Shown piece by piece: positions 36,228 to 45,750 of a DNA stretch of 64,000 nucleotides. Numbering within the stretch: position 1 is the stretch's first letter; each line of letters opens with the position of its first letter. This DNA is from Deltaproteobacteria bacterium (GTDB taxonomy: Bacteria > Desulfobacterota > DSM-4660 > Desulfatiglandales > HGW-15), in assembly GCA_020060215.1 (NCBI GenBank), contig JAGVAP010000009.1, positions 157,492 to 221,491 on the forward strand, given 5' to 3'. A program made the position numbers and the translations under genes. Below the pieces are notes generated by a model. The model was not told where the DNA came from. It saw nothing but the letters and a program-made list of their open reading frames with translations, and ran no database searches.

Positions 36228-37439
36228 ATGGGAGAGGACCAAGGGATCGTGTTCGAAGACGCTCACGAGAAGCTCATCGCGTGGTTGAGGGAGTGCGGCG
36301 CCTATGTCCCGGAGTCCCCGGAACTGATGCCCCTGATGAAGGCCTCCTATACGCCTGAAGAGGCCCGCCTCCTGACAGGCATGCCTCTTTCTCCTGTCGA
36401 TCTGGAAGGAATCGCTGCCCTCAAACAGGTTGATGCAAGGGACATCGCCCCGGCTCTCGACGACCTGGCCAGGCGGGGGCTCGTCTACCGCTCCAACCGG
36501 GATGGCGTCGCGACTTATCGGTTGAACTCCGTCCGATTTGCCTTTATCCGCAGTTTCTTCTGGCCCGGCAGAAAGGATGAATACACGCGGAGGGTGGCCT
36601 CCCATGCCTCCCGGTATTACCGCGACGGACTCGGTGATCACTGGAAAGAAGTGCAGACAAAGGGGCTGCGGGTGGTTCCCATTCGACAGACCCTGGAGGA
36701 TCCGCGGAAGATACTGCCCTATGAAGATGTCAGGGCACTGCTCCTGGATCAGGAGCTTTTTGCCGTCGCCCACTGTCCGTGCAGACATCGAGCAAGGATG
36801 GACGGTTCAGGGTCGAGTTGCCGGCACGAAACGGAGAATTGCCTGCACTTCGGGAGACTCGCAGACTATATCATCAGGAACGGCCTGGGCAGAGCGATCT
36901 CGAGGGAGGAGTCGGAAGCGATCCTCGCCAGGTCTGCAGAAGCGGGACTTGTCCATGCGGTGTCGAACTGGCAAAGAGACGTGGACACCATCTGCAACTG
37001 CTGCAGCTGCTGCTGCGTCTACTTCCAGGCCTATCATCTCCTCAAGCACCCCGGCGCCATGAATGGTTCGGGGCACGAGATCCGAGTCAACCAGGAGAGC
37101 TGCCAGGGCTGTGGACGGTGCGTGAAGCGATGCCCGATGAAGGTGCTGCGGCTTGAAGCGCACCCCGATGCAAGGGGCAAGAACGGCAGAGTCGTCGCCG
37201 TCACCCCGGAGGCGTGCGTCGGCTGCGGAGTATGCGCCTACACCTGTCCTGGCGGATCCCTGACCCTCAAGGCACGTCCGAGGGCAATGGAGCCCCCCGG
37301 CGACGTGAATGAACTCCGGAAAAGGTACGCTGAAGAGCTTGCGGCGGCCCGTGCCTTTCGCGGAGAAACCGCTTCAGCCCGCACGCGTCCGGCCGACGTG
37401 AGCGGCGGAGAGTCGACCGGCCCCCGGAAAAAAGGGTGA
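36228..37439 (+). CDS. Iron-sulfur protein with N-terminal winged helix and double [4Fe-4S] ferredoxin domain
   Basis: The 403-residue protein has three parts. The N-terminal 110 residues contain a winged-helix-like unit (ARDIAPALDDLARRGLVYRSNRDG). A middle cysteine-rich region has HCPCRHRA, SCRHETENCLHFG and an unusual CNCCSCCC run (about 260-267). The C-terminus carries two ferredoxin motifs, CQGCGRCVKRCP (about 292-303) and CVGCGVCAYTCPG. Such proteins are common in sulfate reducers and other anaerobes, near oxidoreductases of unknown role. The DNA-binding-like domain joined to redox centres suggests a redox sensor or electron carrier. A named function is not justified. Confidence 0.75.
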   Translation: MGEDQGIVFEDAHEKLIAWLRECGAYVPESPELMPLMKASYTPEEARLLTGMPLSPVDLEGIAALKQVDARDIAPALDDLARRGLVYRSNRDGVATYRLNSVRFAFIRSFFWPGRKDEYTRRVASHASRYYRDGLGDHWKEVQTKGLRVVPIRQTLEDPRKILPYEDVRALLLDQELFAVAHCPCRHRARMDGSGSSCRHETENCLHFGRLADYIIRNGLGRAISREESEAILARSAEAGLVHAVSNWQRDVDTICNCCSCCCVYFQAYHLLKHPGAMNGSGHEIRVNQESCQGCGRCVKRCPMKVLRLEAHPDARGKNGRVVAVTPEACVGCGVCAYTCPGGSLTLKARPRAMEPPGDVNELRKRYAEELAAARAFRGETASARTRPADVSGGESTGPRKKG

Positions 37440-37479
37440 GCGTGGAGTAAGGGGGTGCCCCCGGCGCCATGGTCCGGGA

Positions 37480-40400
37480 TCAGGGTCCGACTTTCAGTGC
37501 ACCAACGTCGGAATGGAGCATGATCTCCCCGGCGTGCTCCTCCGGCCGAATCCGGGCAGGAGGCTCCATGGCCGTGGCTCCGGTCCGGTGGTCCTCCTGG
37601 ATGGTCCCCTCAAGCACGTTCAGCCATCGCTCCAGACAGGTGTTCAGGATACGCTCCGCGCGCCTGAGATCGAGCCTGTACTTTTCAGGGATGAAACCGA
37701 GGTCCACGGAATAGATCCCGTTCCGCCTCTTCAGAAAGAAACAACCTTCCAGCGCTGCCGGTGAGAGATGGGAGAGATAGTAGAAGGCACGGTTGAGTAG
37801 GGACCTGCATTCCTTGATTTTGATCCCCTGGATCGCGTAGTTGTTGGAGAAGACCTTGAACCCCTTGGAGCCGGGATCCAGGCCGCTTTGGGTCAGGAGA
37901 TAGTACGGGGCGACGAGGGAGGCGCGACATGGCTCGAAACCACTCCGGGTGCAATCGGCCTCGATCTCGTGGATGATGGAGGGGAGGTCCACCCTGGACG
38001 GGCCGAGGTCCCGGCGTTCTCCGTATCTCTCGATTACCGGGAAACCACCGGTATGTCCCCTCCTGACCTCGGGTTTGAAGAGAAAGACTCTGCGTCGCCC
38101 CTCCCGGAGCGTCTCGTCGTCTGCCTCCAGGTCGATCTCCTGGGGGTCCTTGATCAGGTGGACGCAGAATCCCGCCTGGTCCTTCAGCGGGTTCAGTCCC
38201 TCCGCAGCCGTTCGTGCATGTTCGACGAAAGGGTCTTCCAGCCGACGGATCTCCTCCTCGTCGATGAAGGCCACTTCGGCCGCCTGGGTGATGTGGTCCA
38301 CACCGATCACCTGAAGGGTATGGCGTCCATAGTCGACAGGCTCATGCTCCCCCCTCCACTGCGCATAGGTCAGGATCTGAAGCTCCCGCTTGAGGGCGTC
38401 GGGCAGCCGCTCGATCCCGCCGTGGCCGGTGAGGTTCTCCTTGGGGATGATCATGGTCCTGCACCCGGCATCATAGGCGGTCTCCAGCTTGATGTCGATC
38501 CCGCCCACCCCCGTAATCCGGCCCCGGGTGTCGATCTCGCCCGTCATGGCCAGATCCCTTCGAACCGACCGCTCGGAGAGCAGGGAGGCCAGGGCCAGGG
38601 CTATGGCCCCTCCTGCGGACGGGCCGTCCTTCGGCGTAGAGGCCCCCATCAGATGGAGGTGGATGGGGTTTTCGGTCCTCGACGCGTCGATCCCCAGTTC
38701 ATTTCCGCAGTAGAGGATGGCGGTCATCGCCACTTTCCGGCTTTCATCCATGACCTTTTCGATGTTGCCGGTGGCGTGAACCGTGCTCAGTCGATCATTC
38801 TCTCCCCCCGTGCCTTCCTCCCGGAGGTGGATAGGAGTGGCCTGGATGGGGATGACCGATCCAATGCCCCTTTCCACATTCACGCCGAGGGCCAGCGCCT
38901 CTCCTACGCGGTCCTCTTCATTGATCCCCCAGGACTTGCCGGGAGGTTCGAGGTATTCCCTGACCTTGATCCTGTTGACCCTCACCTTCCGATGCCCCTG
39001 ATCCAGGACCTCCTTTCGGAAGATCCGCAGGAAGAGGGTGCGTATGATCCGCTCCAGCTCCCGAACGCCGGGCTCACGGGTATAGGTCGTGATCAGGGTC
39101 CTCAGGAGATCCTCTTCATGATCCGGGTCGAAGAAGATCTCTTCTTGGCTGATGCCATAACGGTTCCGCACCCGTTCGACCAGGTACTGCCGGGCAATGG
39201 CGATCTTCTCTTCCACGCTGTAGCGGTCCAGGAACACCACCTCGCAGCGGTTGACGACGGCCGGCGGCACCGTCTCCAGCGTGTTGGCGGTGAGGATGAA
39301 GTGGCAGCAGGACAGGTCGATGTCCAGGGTGGTCTCGGTGTACTTATCATGGAAAAGGTGGTTCTGTTCCGGGTCCAGGATCTCGAGGAGGGTTGCGATG
39401 GCGAACGGTTCGGTCTTGTCCGCCTCATCCAGGATAAAGACCCCGTTCATCGCCCCCATCTTGATCAGCCCCTGCAGGACGGCCCCGGGCTTCGACCCCT
39501 CATAGGTGAAGCCGTACCCCCGGAGATCCGCCTCGTCCTTCATCCCCCCAAGAGAGATCTTGTGATAGGGAACGGCCAGATTCCTGGCGATCGAGATGGC
39601 CATGGACGTCTTTCCTACGCCCGGCGGTCCGACGAACAGAAATGCGCTGCCGGTGCGGTGAAGACTCTCGTGCCCCTCTTCATGGATGTTCCGGTAGCGC
39701 CAGATGAGATTGGCAAAAAAATCGCAGATGATCTCTTTGGGCCCCTTGAGTCCGTAGTGGGTCCGGTTCAACCCCTCTTCGAAGGACCCGGCATCGACTT
39801 CGATCCGTTGGACCTTTCCCCAGGGGATGGCCAGGAGGGTTTCGATGAGCTCGGTATACTTGGGGCCGCTGTGGCCCACGGCAGCGGTCTTGTTCTTGTC
39901 GATGATCTCGATGGCCCGCCGGGGGAAGAGGGGATCGTTCCTCGCTTCTTCGATGCGATCCTTGAGGCTCTTGGTCTGGGGACCGGCCGGAGAGGGCTCG
40001 ACACGGGGGAGCGTTGGGGGGGCTGCAGGGCAGGCCCCCTGCCTCTCTGCGGAAAACATGGCCACGTGCTCCTTGAAGGCCTCAAACAACTCCTCCTCTT
40101 TCCCGTTCTCCAGACTCATTTCCGGAAGGTCCAGTTCCCGGAACAGATAGATCAACCCATATCGGTCCCTGAAGAACTGAAGAACCTCCCTCGTCCCTTT
40201 CTCATCGTGGTGCAGGGAGACGGCGAACAACCGCATGACCGTTTCGAGATAAACGCTTCTTCTCTTGAGCGAATAGGAGGTGTTGCGGCTTTTCCGATAG
40301 CATTCCTCCAGGATGTTCTTCTTCAGGTCCAGTTTCAATGGGGGAAAAATGTTCTGAAGCCATTCATCCGGCAGCTCGGAAAGCCGAGCAACCGAGCCGC

Positions 40401-41064
40401 TGAAGATCTTCGCGACGATGGGGTCGAGGGGCCGCTCCTGTTCGGCCGCATCGAGAAGCTCGAGGTAACCGGACCCCCTGATCCCATTCATCTCGTCGGC
40501 CAGGGCGGCCCGCAGCATCCGGTAGAAGGTCGGATCACCGATGCGCTTTTCCATGGCAAAGGCCGCGTCTGAGGCGATGACCTCACGCTGGGTCTTCCCC
40601 GGGTACAGCAGGTGCTCAATCTGGTGGCGCAGAAAGAACTCCGCGAACGCCAGCATCTTGCCTTCTTCCGACGTTTTTCCACCCAACCGGGAGTGGGGAT
40701 CGCTGGGGATCACGAATGCGATGAAATCGAATATCCGTTCATGGATGAGGATCACCCATCGGTCCTTTTCCAGGGAGATCTGGCTGACCATCGGGATCCG
40801 CCGGTTTTCGTCCTCCCATCTCCGGAGCGTCAACGAAGAGGAAACGCGGGCGATCGCCGTCGATTCGGCGATTCTGCGGTTCCTGAAGTAAGGCATGATC
40901 CGGGCCATGCAGACGGCCCTGAGGATCTGGAGGATTCGGCGGCTGCCTTCGTCATCGGGCAGGGGAAGGCTTTCGAGCGCCTCATGGTCGAATTCGATCG
41001 GAAACATGGCCCAGCATTGCGCGGCGTCCCCGAGAAGAAAATACAGGAAGGTACGAAAAGTCAT
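37480..41064 (-). CDS. Lon-like ATP-dependent protease with extended N- and C-termini
   Basis: The 1194-residue protein is far longer than classical Lon (about 800). Residues 1-350 do not resemble the Lon substrate domain. A Lon-type linker and AAA+ module follows with Walker A GPPGVGKT (479-486) and Walker B FILDEAD (543-549). The protease domain has catalytic S816 (PKDGPSAGGA) and K859 (GGIDIKLETAYDAG), the correct 43-residue spacing. About 290 further residues after 905 are unlike other Lon proteins. It should be an active serine-lysine protease with special substrate recruitment. It lies 8 bp upstream of the start-side limit of the photolyase stop and may be co-transcribed with that gene. 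Confidence 0.88.
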   Translation of the reverse strand: MTFRTFLYFLLGDAAQCWAMFPIEFDHEALESLPLPDDEGSRRILQILRAVCMARIMPYFRNRRIAESTAIARVSSSLTLRRWEDENRRIPMVSQISLEKDRWVILIHERIFDFIAFVIPSDPHSRLGGKTSEEGKMLAFAEFFLRHQIEHLLYPGKTQREVIASDAAFAMEKRIGDPTFYRMLRAALADEMNGIRGSGYLELLDAAEQERPLDPIVAKIFSGSVARLSELPDEWLQNIFPPLKLDLKKNILEECYRKSRNTSYSLKRRSVYLETVMRLFAVSLHHDEKGTREVLQFFRDRYGLIYLFRELDLPEMSLENGKEEELFEAFKEHVAMFSAERQGACPAAPPTLPRVEPSPAGPQTKSLKDRIEEARNDPLFPRRAIEIIDKNKTAAVGHSGPKYTELIETLLAIPWGKVQRIEVDAGSFEEGLNRTHYGLKGPKEIICDFFANLIWRYRNIHEEGHESLHRTGSAFLFVGPPGVGKTSMAISIARNLAVPYHKISLGGMKDEADLRGYGFTYEGSKPGAVLQGLIKMGAMNGVFILDEADKTEPFAIATLLEILDPEQNHLFHDKYTETTLDIDLSCCHFILTANTLETVPPAVVNRCEVVFLDRYSVEEKIAIARQYLVERVRNRYGISQEEIFFDPDHEEDLLRTLITTYTREPGVRELERIIRTLFLRIFRKEVLDQGHRKVRVNRIKVREYLEPPGKSWGINEEDRVGEALALGVNVERGIGSVIPIQATPIHLREEGTGGENDRLSTVHATGNIEKVMDESRKVAMTAILYCGNELGIDASRTENPIHLHLMGASTPKDGPSAGGAIALALASLLSERSVRRDLAMTGEIDTRGRITGVGGIDIKLETAYDAGCRTMIIPKENLTGHGGIERLPDALKRELQILTYAQWRGEHEPVDYGRHTLQVIGVDHITQAAEVAFIDEEEIRRLEDPFVEHARTAAEGLNPLKDQAGFCVHLIKDPQEIDLEADDETLREGRRRVFLFKPEVRRGHTGGFPVIERYGERRDLGPSRVDLPSIIHEIEADCTRSGFEPCRASLVAPYYLLTQSGLDPGSKGFKVFSNNYAIQGIKIKECRSLLNRAFYYLSHLSPAALEGCFFLKRRNGIYSVDLGFIPEKYRLDLRRAERILNTCLERWLNVLEGTIQEDHRTGATAMEPPARIRPEEHAGEIMLHSDVGALKVGP

Positions 41065-41072
41065 CCTGATGT

Positions 41073-42581
41073 TCAGTAATCAGGGCGGAATTTTCCTGTA
41101 TATTTTTTCATGTATACCTCGGCCCGCACTTTCCGCAGCGTGCTCTCCGAGCTCATGTACCGGATCTTGCCGAACACGGGTCTTTCAGGCCCCCAGGGGC
41201 GGTCATATCTTCCCAGGACCCACATGATACCGCTGTAGGAGTTGGGGTCCCTTCCGTCGATGCCGTACTTGTTGTTGAGTTCGATCATGACCTTGAGCGC
41301 CTCTTCGGGGGACGGTGTCCACTCCAGGATCTTCTTCCCCCAGACCATCCGGAGATAGTTGTGGATCCGGCCTTCGCGAAGCAGCTGTCCCTGGGCCGCA
41401 TTCCACAAGGGATCGTGGGTCTGTGCCTTCTCGAATTCCTCGAGTCGATAGAGGCGAGGTCTCCGGTCCGCCCGGTGGTCTCCCAGGGTCTGCAGGGCCC
41501 ATCCGGGCAGGGAGCGGTACCGGTCATAATCGCGTCGCTGACTGCACATGTTGAACCCGAGCTCTCTCCAGGTGACCAGCTGATCCAGAAAGGCCTCGGC
41601 CGATCCGCTCATGCGCCACCATCCGCTCCGGCCCCCGGACGCCTTCGCAGGAAGACGGTCCGGGGTCCATCCCTCTCTCGCGGCCAGGAGATGAAACACC
41701 TCGTGGACCGAGATGTGGCCGAAATGGAGGTAGGGGGAGAGCCCGCTGGTGGAGTCCTCGTCGGGGTGGTTCCTCTCTTCCGCATAGGCGGGGAGCTTCT
41801 TCTGAACGAACCTCTTTATCCTCCTGGATGCCTCCCTTGCGCCTCCCCTCTGACCCACGACGCCGACCCGGTGGTCTATTGAAAAACGGGAAAGGGCCCG
41901 GGATCCCCCTTCCAGGGTCTCCGGGGACGCGGCAGGCCAGCGCTTCAGGATGTCTCCCGGGATAGGGACCATGCCCCGCTGCTTCAGCCTTTTCAGGGGG
42001 CCGGCATGGGGCAAAGCAGCAAGGTGGGAAGGGAGCCGCTTCTGGAGAAAACCCCTGAAGAACCTGGCCGCCGTGAAGGCCCGGTCCGCCTCCCTCATCG
42101 GGAGCAGACCGTTGGAATCCACCTTCTCCATGCGGACCGGGATCTTTCCAGAGGCTGAACGGACCATGCGGGGCAGGAAAAAGGCCGGATAGTCATCCGT
42201 CACCACCACACAGGCCTGTTCCGCAAGCGCGGAGAGAAGACCCTTGTCTTCATCGGGTGCAGGTTCCAGGTAAGGGTAGTAGGACACCCCGGTTCTTGCC
42301 GCATCCCCGGCATTGTCGGCCATGCCGTCCATGATGAACCGATGGAAGCGGTCGCATGCCCAGGGGTAGCCCAGCCGCAGGGGTTCGAACACCAGGAGGG
42401 GCTTTGACAGACGAACGGCCCATTCCACGGCCCTCTGGAGGCTGAAGTTCCATCGCATGCGGCGGTAGGCGATCATCCAGTAGAGGACATAAGCCCCGCT
42501 TGACCGGACAGGGAGATCATTGCACCTGCTGACCCGGATGTCGGGCACCGGACTATCGGATGATCTCTTCAAAGTGCGCAT
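41073..42581 (-). CDS. Class II cyclopyrimidine dimer photolyase
   Basis: The 502-residue flavoprotein begins with an alpha/beta antenna domain (GAYVLYWMIAYRRMRWNFSLQRAVEWA). It ends with the class II FAD domain: STSGLSPYLHFGHIS, VTWRELGFNMC, and the diagnostic SGIMWVLGRYDRPWGPERPVFGKIRYMS followed by KKYTGKFRPDY. It repairs UV-induced pyrimidine dimers with blue light. Presence in an inferred anaerobe suggests occasional exposure to light. The N-terminus overlaps the PPOX-family gene by 29 bp. Confidence 0.93.
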   Translation of the reverse strand: MRTLKRSSDSPVPDIRVSRCNDLPVRSSGAYVLYWMIAYRRMRWNFSLQRAVEWAVRLSKPLLVFEPLRLGYPWACDRFHRFIMDGMADNAGDAARTGVSYYPYLEPAPDEDKGLLSALAEQACVVVTDDYPAFFLPRMVRSASGKIPVRMEKVDSNGLLPMREADRAFTAARFFRGFLQKRLPSHLAALPHAGPLKRLKQRGMVPIPGDILKRWPAASPETLEGGSRALSRFSIDHRVGVVGQRGGAREASRRIKRFVQKKLPAYAEERNHPDEDSTSGLSPYLHFGHISVHEVFHLLAAREGWTPDRLPAKASGGRSGWWRMSGSAEAFLDQLVTWRELGFNMCSQRRDYDRYRSLPGWALQTLGDHRADRRPRLYRLEEFEKAQTHDPLWNAAQGQLLREGRIHNYLRMVWGKKILEWTPSPEEALKVMIELNNKYGIDGRDPNSYSGIMWVLGRYDRPWGPERPVFGKIRYMSSESTLRKVRAEVYMKKYTGKFRPDY

Positions 42582-42996
42582 CCGTGAACCCTTCCAGCAG
42601 GAGGAAGGATTGGATCTTGACGCGGATCAGCTCTGCATCCGGATGATCCAGGAAGACCGCCAGCTGGGGATGCCTCTTCAAGAGCATTTCCCGGACCCTT
42701 TTTCGTTCGATCCCATCTTCGAGTAATTCGAACAGGCCGGACACGGTCATGGCCTTGGCCTCGGGGAGGCGGGAGCCCTTGTGGTCCGCCCGGGTATCGA
42801 TGAGGAGGCTGACCGCGGGGTTCTCCATCAGGTTCCTGAACTTGGTGGTGTTCCGGTAGGTGGTCATGTAGATCTCGGTGCAATCATCGCTGGTCGTGTA
42901 GGCCATCAGAGAACAGTGGGGGGTCCCACCGCCTGAGGCCGTGGCCAGCACGCATAGACCGCTTTCACGCGCGAGCTCCTTCATCCTTTCGATCAT
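42553..42996 (-). CDS. Pyridoxamine 5'-phosphate oxidase-like flavin-binding protein
   Basis: The start ATG 42996 (MIERMKELARESGLCVLATA) is chosen because the upstream frame is Pro/Arg-rich. The 147-residue split-barrel protein has CVLATASGGGTPHCSLMAYTTS, then EIYMTTYRNTTKFRNLMENPAVSLLIDTR and a C-terminal strand RVKIQSFLLLEGF. Relatives bind FMN, F420 or heme. No catalytic assignment is possible. It precedes and overlaps the photolyase gene, so the two may be co-expressed, although flavin supply to photolyase is speculative. Confidence 0.85.
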   Translation of the reverse strand: MIERMKELARESGLCVLATASGGGTPHCSLMAYTTSDDCTEIYMTTYRNTTKFRNLMENPAVSLLIDTRADHKGSRLPEAKAMTVSGLFELLEDGIERKRVREMLLKRHPQLAVFLDHPDAELIRVKIQSFLLLEGFTDAHFEEIIR

Positions 42997-43108
42997 GTCC
43001 TGGGTTCTCCCGTGGTAAATTGAGCTCTTTGAGAGCGTCTCTGGGGGCAGGCCGCGTGGGGGGTCTTTTCTTCCAAAACGCCCCTCTGGAGCGCCCCCTG
43101 GGTGCCGT

Positions 43109-44287
43109 CTAGGTGAGGCGAAAGCGCCAGAGGGAAAGCAGGAAAAAACCGCCTGCGAAGCACAGGAGCACACCCACCTCCGGCAGGATCGCCTCGATCC
43201 CGCGCCCGCGGATCATGATATCATGATATGCGGCCAGTGCCCAGGCGTGAGGCGTAAAGAGAGAGATCTCCTTCATGATGCCGGGCATGAGGAATGCGGG
43301 CACCATCATCCCGCCCAGGGCCCCGAGGGTGATGGCCAGAAGAACCGAGAGGCCGTTTACCTGCGCTTCGGTCCTCCCGAGGCCGGCCACCAGAAGACCC
43401 AGGCCGTTCGCAGCGGCGGAGAGGGCCAGAGAGACCAGGACCAGGGCGGGCAGGTTCCCGGACTCCATTCCGAACAGCGTCACCCCCACCCCGAACATGA
43501 GCGCAATCTGGACGAGGTTCACGAGATAGTAGGGAAAGAGTTTTCCCAGGAGGAGGGTGCTCCTGGACACGGGGCCTGCGAGGATGCGCTGGAACGTGCC
43601 CTGTTTCTTCTCCTGCAGGAGGCTGGAGGAAAGGGTCAGGGCGATGAAGAAGACGCCGAAGATGGTGTATGCGGGGACGTTCTGCTCGATCACGCCGGGA
43701 CGTCTCTCCCTCTCCATGCCGGAAGGGGAGGTGGTTTCGAGCGTCGTGATGAACATACGATCCATCCCCTCGGGCGCCCTCGCAAGGAGTGCGCGTCTTT
43801 CCAGGACAGATCGGACGGCGCCCTGGACCGATGCCGCAAGCTGCCGGTTCATGACGGGATCCACCATCAACGACACCGGCGCCGTGCCGGGGGGACCAAC
43901 CATCCCCGAGAGAAGCGATCGGGAATAGTTTTCACGAAACACGAGGGCCAGCGGGTAAGCGCCTTCCCGAATCCATCCCTCGGCCTTCTGCAGCGTGATC
44001 TGCCCCTCCCGCTCCTCCTCCATCACCTGGATTCCCTCCAGCCCCTTCAGATCCGCGATCGCATCCCGCGCCAGGACCCCTGAGTCATGATTGACCACGA
44101 TCAGTTTCAGGGGGCGGGCCTTCGTGCCCGCTTCGAAGGCGGCCTCCAGGGCGAAGCTCATGACCAGGATGAAGAACAGGGGCATGGCGAAGAGGAGGGC
44201 CAGCGACTCCCGATCTCTCCAGAGGACCCTGATCTCCTTCAGGGTGATGGCGAGCATCTGATGAACGGTCTCTTTGCCGGGAGCCAT
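43109..44287 (-). CDS. ABC-2 type exporter permease
   Basis: ATG 44287 lies one base after the ATPase stop, with AGGA upstream, so it is the natural start (392 residues). The layout is an N-terminal transmembrane helix (LALLFAMPLFFILVMSFAL), a large extracytoplasmic domain of about 150 residues, then five membrane helices (VFFIALTLSSSLLQEK, LFPYYLVNLVQIALMFGVGV, LVLVSLALSAAANGLGLLVAGL and others). This matches ABC2_membrane_3/YhfE-like permeases that export lipids, glycans or drugs. It is the last gene of the CrtQ-CrtO-like/ABC operon. Confidence 0.9.
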   Translation of the reverse strand: MAPGKETVHQMLAITLKEIRVLWRDRESLALLFAMPLFFILVMSFALEAAFEAGTKARPLKLIVVNHDSGVLARDAIADLKGLEGIQVMEEEREGQITLQKAEGWIREGAYPLALVFRENYSRSLLSGMVGPPGTAPVSLMVDPVMNRQLAASVQGAVRSVLERRALLARAPEGMDRMFITTLETTSPSGMERERRPGVIEQNVPAYTIFGVFFIALTLSSSLLQEKKQGTFQRILAGPVSRSTLLLGKLFPYYLVNLVQIALMFGVGVTLFGMESGNLPALVLVSLALSAAANGLGLLVAGLGRTEAQVNGLSVLLAITLGALGGMMVPAFLMPGIMKEISLFTPHAWALAAYHDIMIRGRGIEAILPEVGVLLCFAGGFFLLSLWRFRLT

Positions 44288-44288
44288 T

Positions 44289-45251
44289 CTATCCTGCGTC
44301 CGAAGGGTGTGCATCCCTGACGCGCCTTCCGGTCAGGTGCAGAAAGACGGTTTCGAGGTTGGGCGCCAGGATGTCCAACCCTCTGAGCGCCAGCCTCTCT
44401 ACGGCGGCCGCTTCGAGGACCCGTTTCAAGGCCTCCTCCCTGTCTGCTGTCTCCAGTCGGAGCCTGTTGGCCCGTCCGCCGACAAGACGCGGTTCACCGA
44501 CGGTCTCCAGCCTCTTGAGAAGAGACTCCGGGATCGGCCCTTCGAATTCCGCATGGATCACCCCCTGTGCAAAGGTTCGGATCAGTGAGGCCGGACGATC
44601 CAGGGCGATGATCCTGCCGTGGTCCATGATCGCGACCCGGCTGCACAGCCTCTCCGCCTCCTCCATGTAGTGGGTGGTGTAGAGGATGGTCACACCGGAT
44701 CGGGTGAGATGGTTCAGGGCCTCGAACACCGCGTTCCGGCTCTGCGCGTCCACGCCGACCGTAGGCTCGTCCAGGATCAGGATTTCCGGCTCCTGGAGCA
44801 GGCCGATGGCGATGTTCAGCCTCCTCTTCATTCCATTGGAGAACCCGGAGACGGTTGCATCCATGTACTCCCCGAGCCGAACCGCATCCAGGACCTCCGT
44901 CGACCGCTGCTGCAGCAGCCGCCCTCTCAGTCCATAGAGCCTGCCGAAGAAGGACAGATTATCCCCGGCCGTCAGTGTCTGGTATAAAGCCAGATCCTGG
45001 GGAACCAGCCCCATCCTGGACCTGATTTCCGCAGGATGGGAAGAGATGTCCCTGCCGTCCACCCGAACCCTTCCCCGCGTGGGCTTCGCGAGACCGGCCA
45101 GTGCGGCGATCGTCGTGGTCTTGCCCGCCCCGTTCGGCCCCAGGAGACCGAAACATTCCCCCCGTTCGACCTCAAAGGTCAGCCCGCGAACGGCCTCTTT
45201 CGTACCGTAGGCCATGAACAGGTCTTCGACCGAGAGAACGGCGTCACTCAT
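44289..45251 (-). CDS. ABC transporter ATP-binding protein (DrrA/CcmA type)
   Basis: The 320-residue ATPase has Walker A GPNGAGKTT (about 40-48), a Q-loop, the signature FSNGMKRRLNIAIGLLQEPEILILDEPT (about 138-165, where FSNGM replaces LSGGQ), and the H-loop TTHYMEEAE. A C-terminal extension of about 90 residues after residue 220 is typical of DrrA-like exporters. Its start overlaps the acyltransferase stop by 8 bp, and its stop touches the permease start, so all are translationally coupled. Confidence 0.93.
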   Translation of the reverse strand: MSDAVLSVEDLFMAYGTKEAVRGLTFEVERGECFGLLGPNGAGKTTTIAALAGLAKPTRGRVRVDGRDISSHPAEIRSRMGLVPQDLALYQTLTAGDNLSFFGRLYGLRGRLLQQRSTEVLDAVRLGEYMDATVSGFSNGMKRRLNIAIGLLQEPEILILDEPTVGVDAQSRNAVFEALNHLTRSGVTILYTTHYMEEAERLCSRVAIMDHGRIIALDRPASLIRTFAQGVIHAEFEGPIPESLLKRLETVGEPRLVGGRANRLRLETADREEALKRVLEAAAVERLALRGLDILAPNLETVFLHLTGRRVRDAHPSDAG

Positions 45252-45750
45252 GATCGGACGGACTCCAACCCTTTCTTCTCAGGAACCGCCGCAGGCGGAG
45301 ACGGTTATATCTCTGGGCCATGATGAGCGGGAGGTTTTCCACCGCGGCATAGAGGATCATGAAAAACCCCACCCACAAAGGGTTCCACAGAAAAAAGAGG
45401 GGGGCAAAGAGCATGATCACCCAGTGGGTCAACTCGGCGCGACAGGTCTCCAGCATGAAGGCGATCATGTATTCGGGGCTGACCTCCTCCATGCGGGTCT
45501 TGTAAAACCCCCTGTACCTGAAAAACCGGGATCCGTCGGGGAGGTTTCCTTTCCATTTTCGGATCCTGAAGACGCGCCGGTAAAGGGCCCCTTCCTCCTC
45601 CCACGGCCGGGGCCTGAAGATCCGGGCGTCGGGATCGAATCTCGTCACCGGCAGCGACACCATCGCAAGGACCACACCCATATGGATGACGAACCAGGCC
45701 GCGAAGTCCAGAAGGATGGTCCAGAAGGTCGGGAAATGAACGAGCCTCAC
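45244..45750 (-). CDS. CrtO-like glycosyl acyltransferase
   Basis: The start is GTG 45750, overlapping the glycosyltransferase stop (GTGA); the longer frame is a shadow of that gene. The 168-residue product has an N-terminal membrane helix (TFWTILLDFAAWFVIHMGVVLA) and then DPDARIFRPRPWEEEG, YRRVFRIRKWKGNLPDG, ETCRAELTHWVIMLFAPLFFLW and ENLPLIMAQRYNRLRLRRFL. This order closely follows glycosyl-4,4'-diaponeurosporenoate acyltransferase (CrtO) of staphyloxanthin synthesis, including RKWK, ELxHW and QRYNRxRL. No carotenoid synthase is present, so the true acceptor may be another glycolipid. Confidence 0.75.
   Translation of the reverse strand: MRLVHFPTFWTILLDFAAWFVIHMGVVLAMVSLPVTRFDPDARIFRPRPWEEEGALYRRVFRIRKWKGNLPDGSRFFRYRGFYKTRMEEVSPEYMIAFMLETCRAELTHWVIMLFAPLFFLWNPLWVGFFMILYAAVENLPLIMAQRYNRLRLRRFLRRKGWSPSDHE

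Noticed and set aside
37888..40572. 894-codon plus-strand open frame opposite the Lon-like gene
   Set aside because: Pure antisense shadow of a gene with intact Walker and protease motifs; composition is not protein-like.
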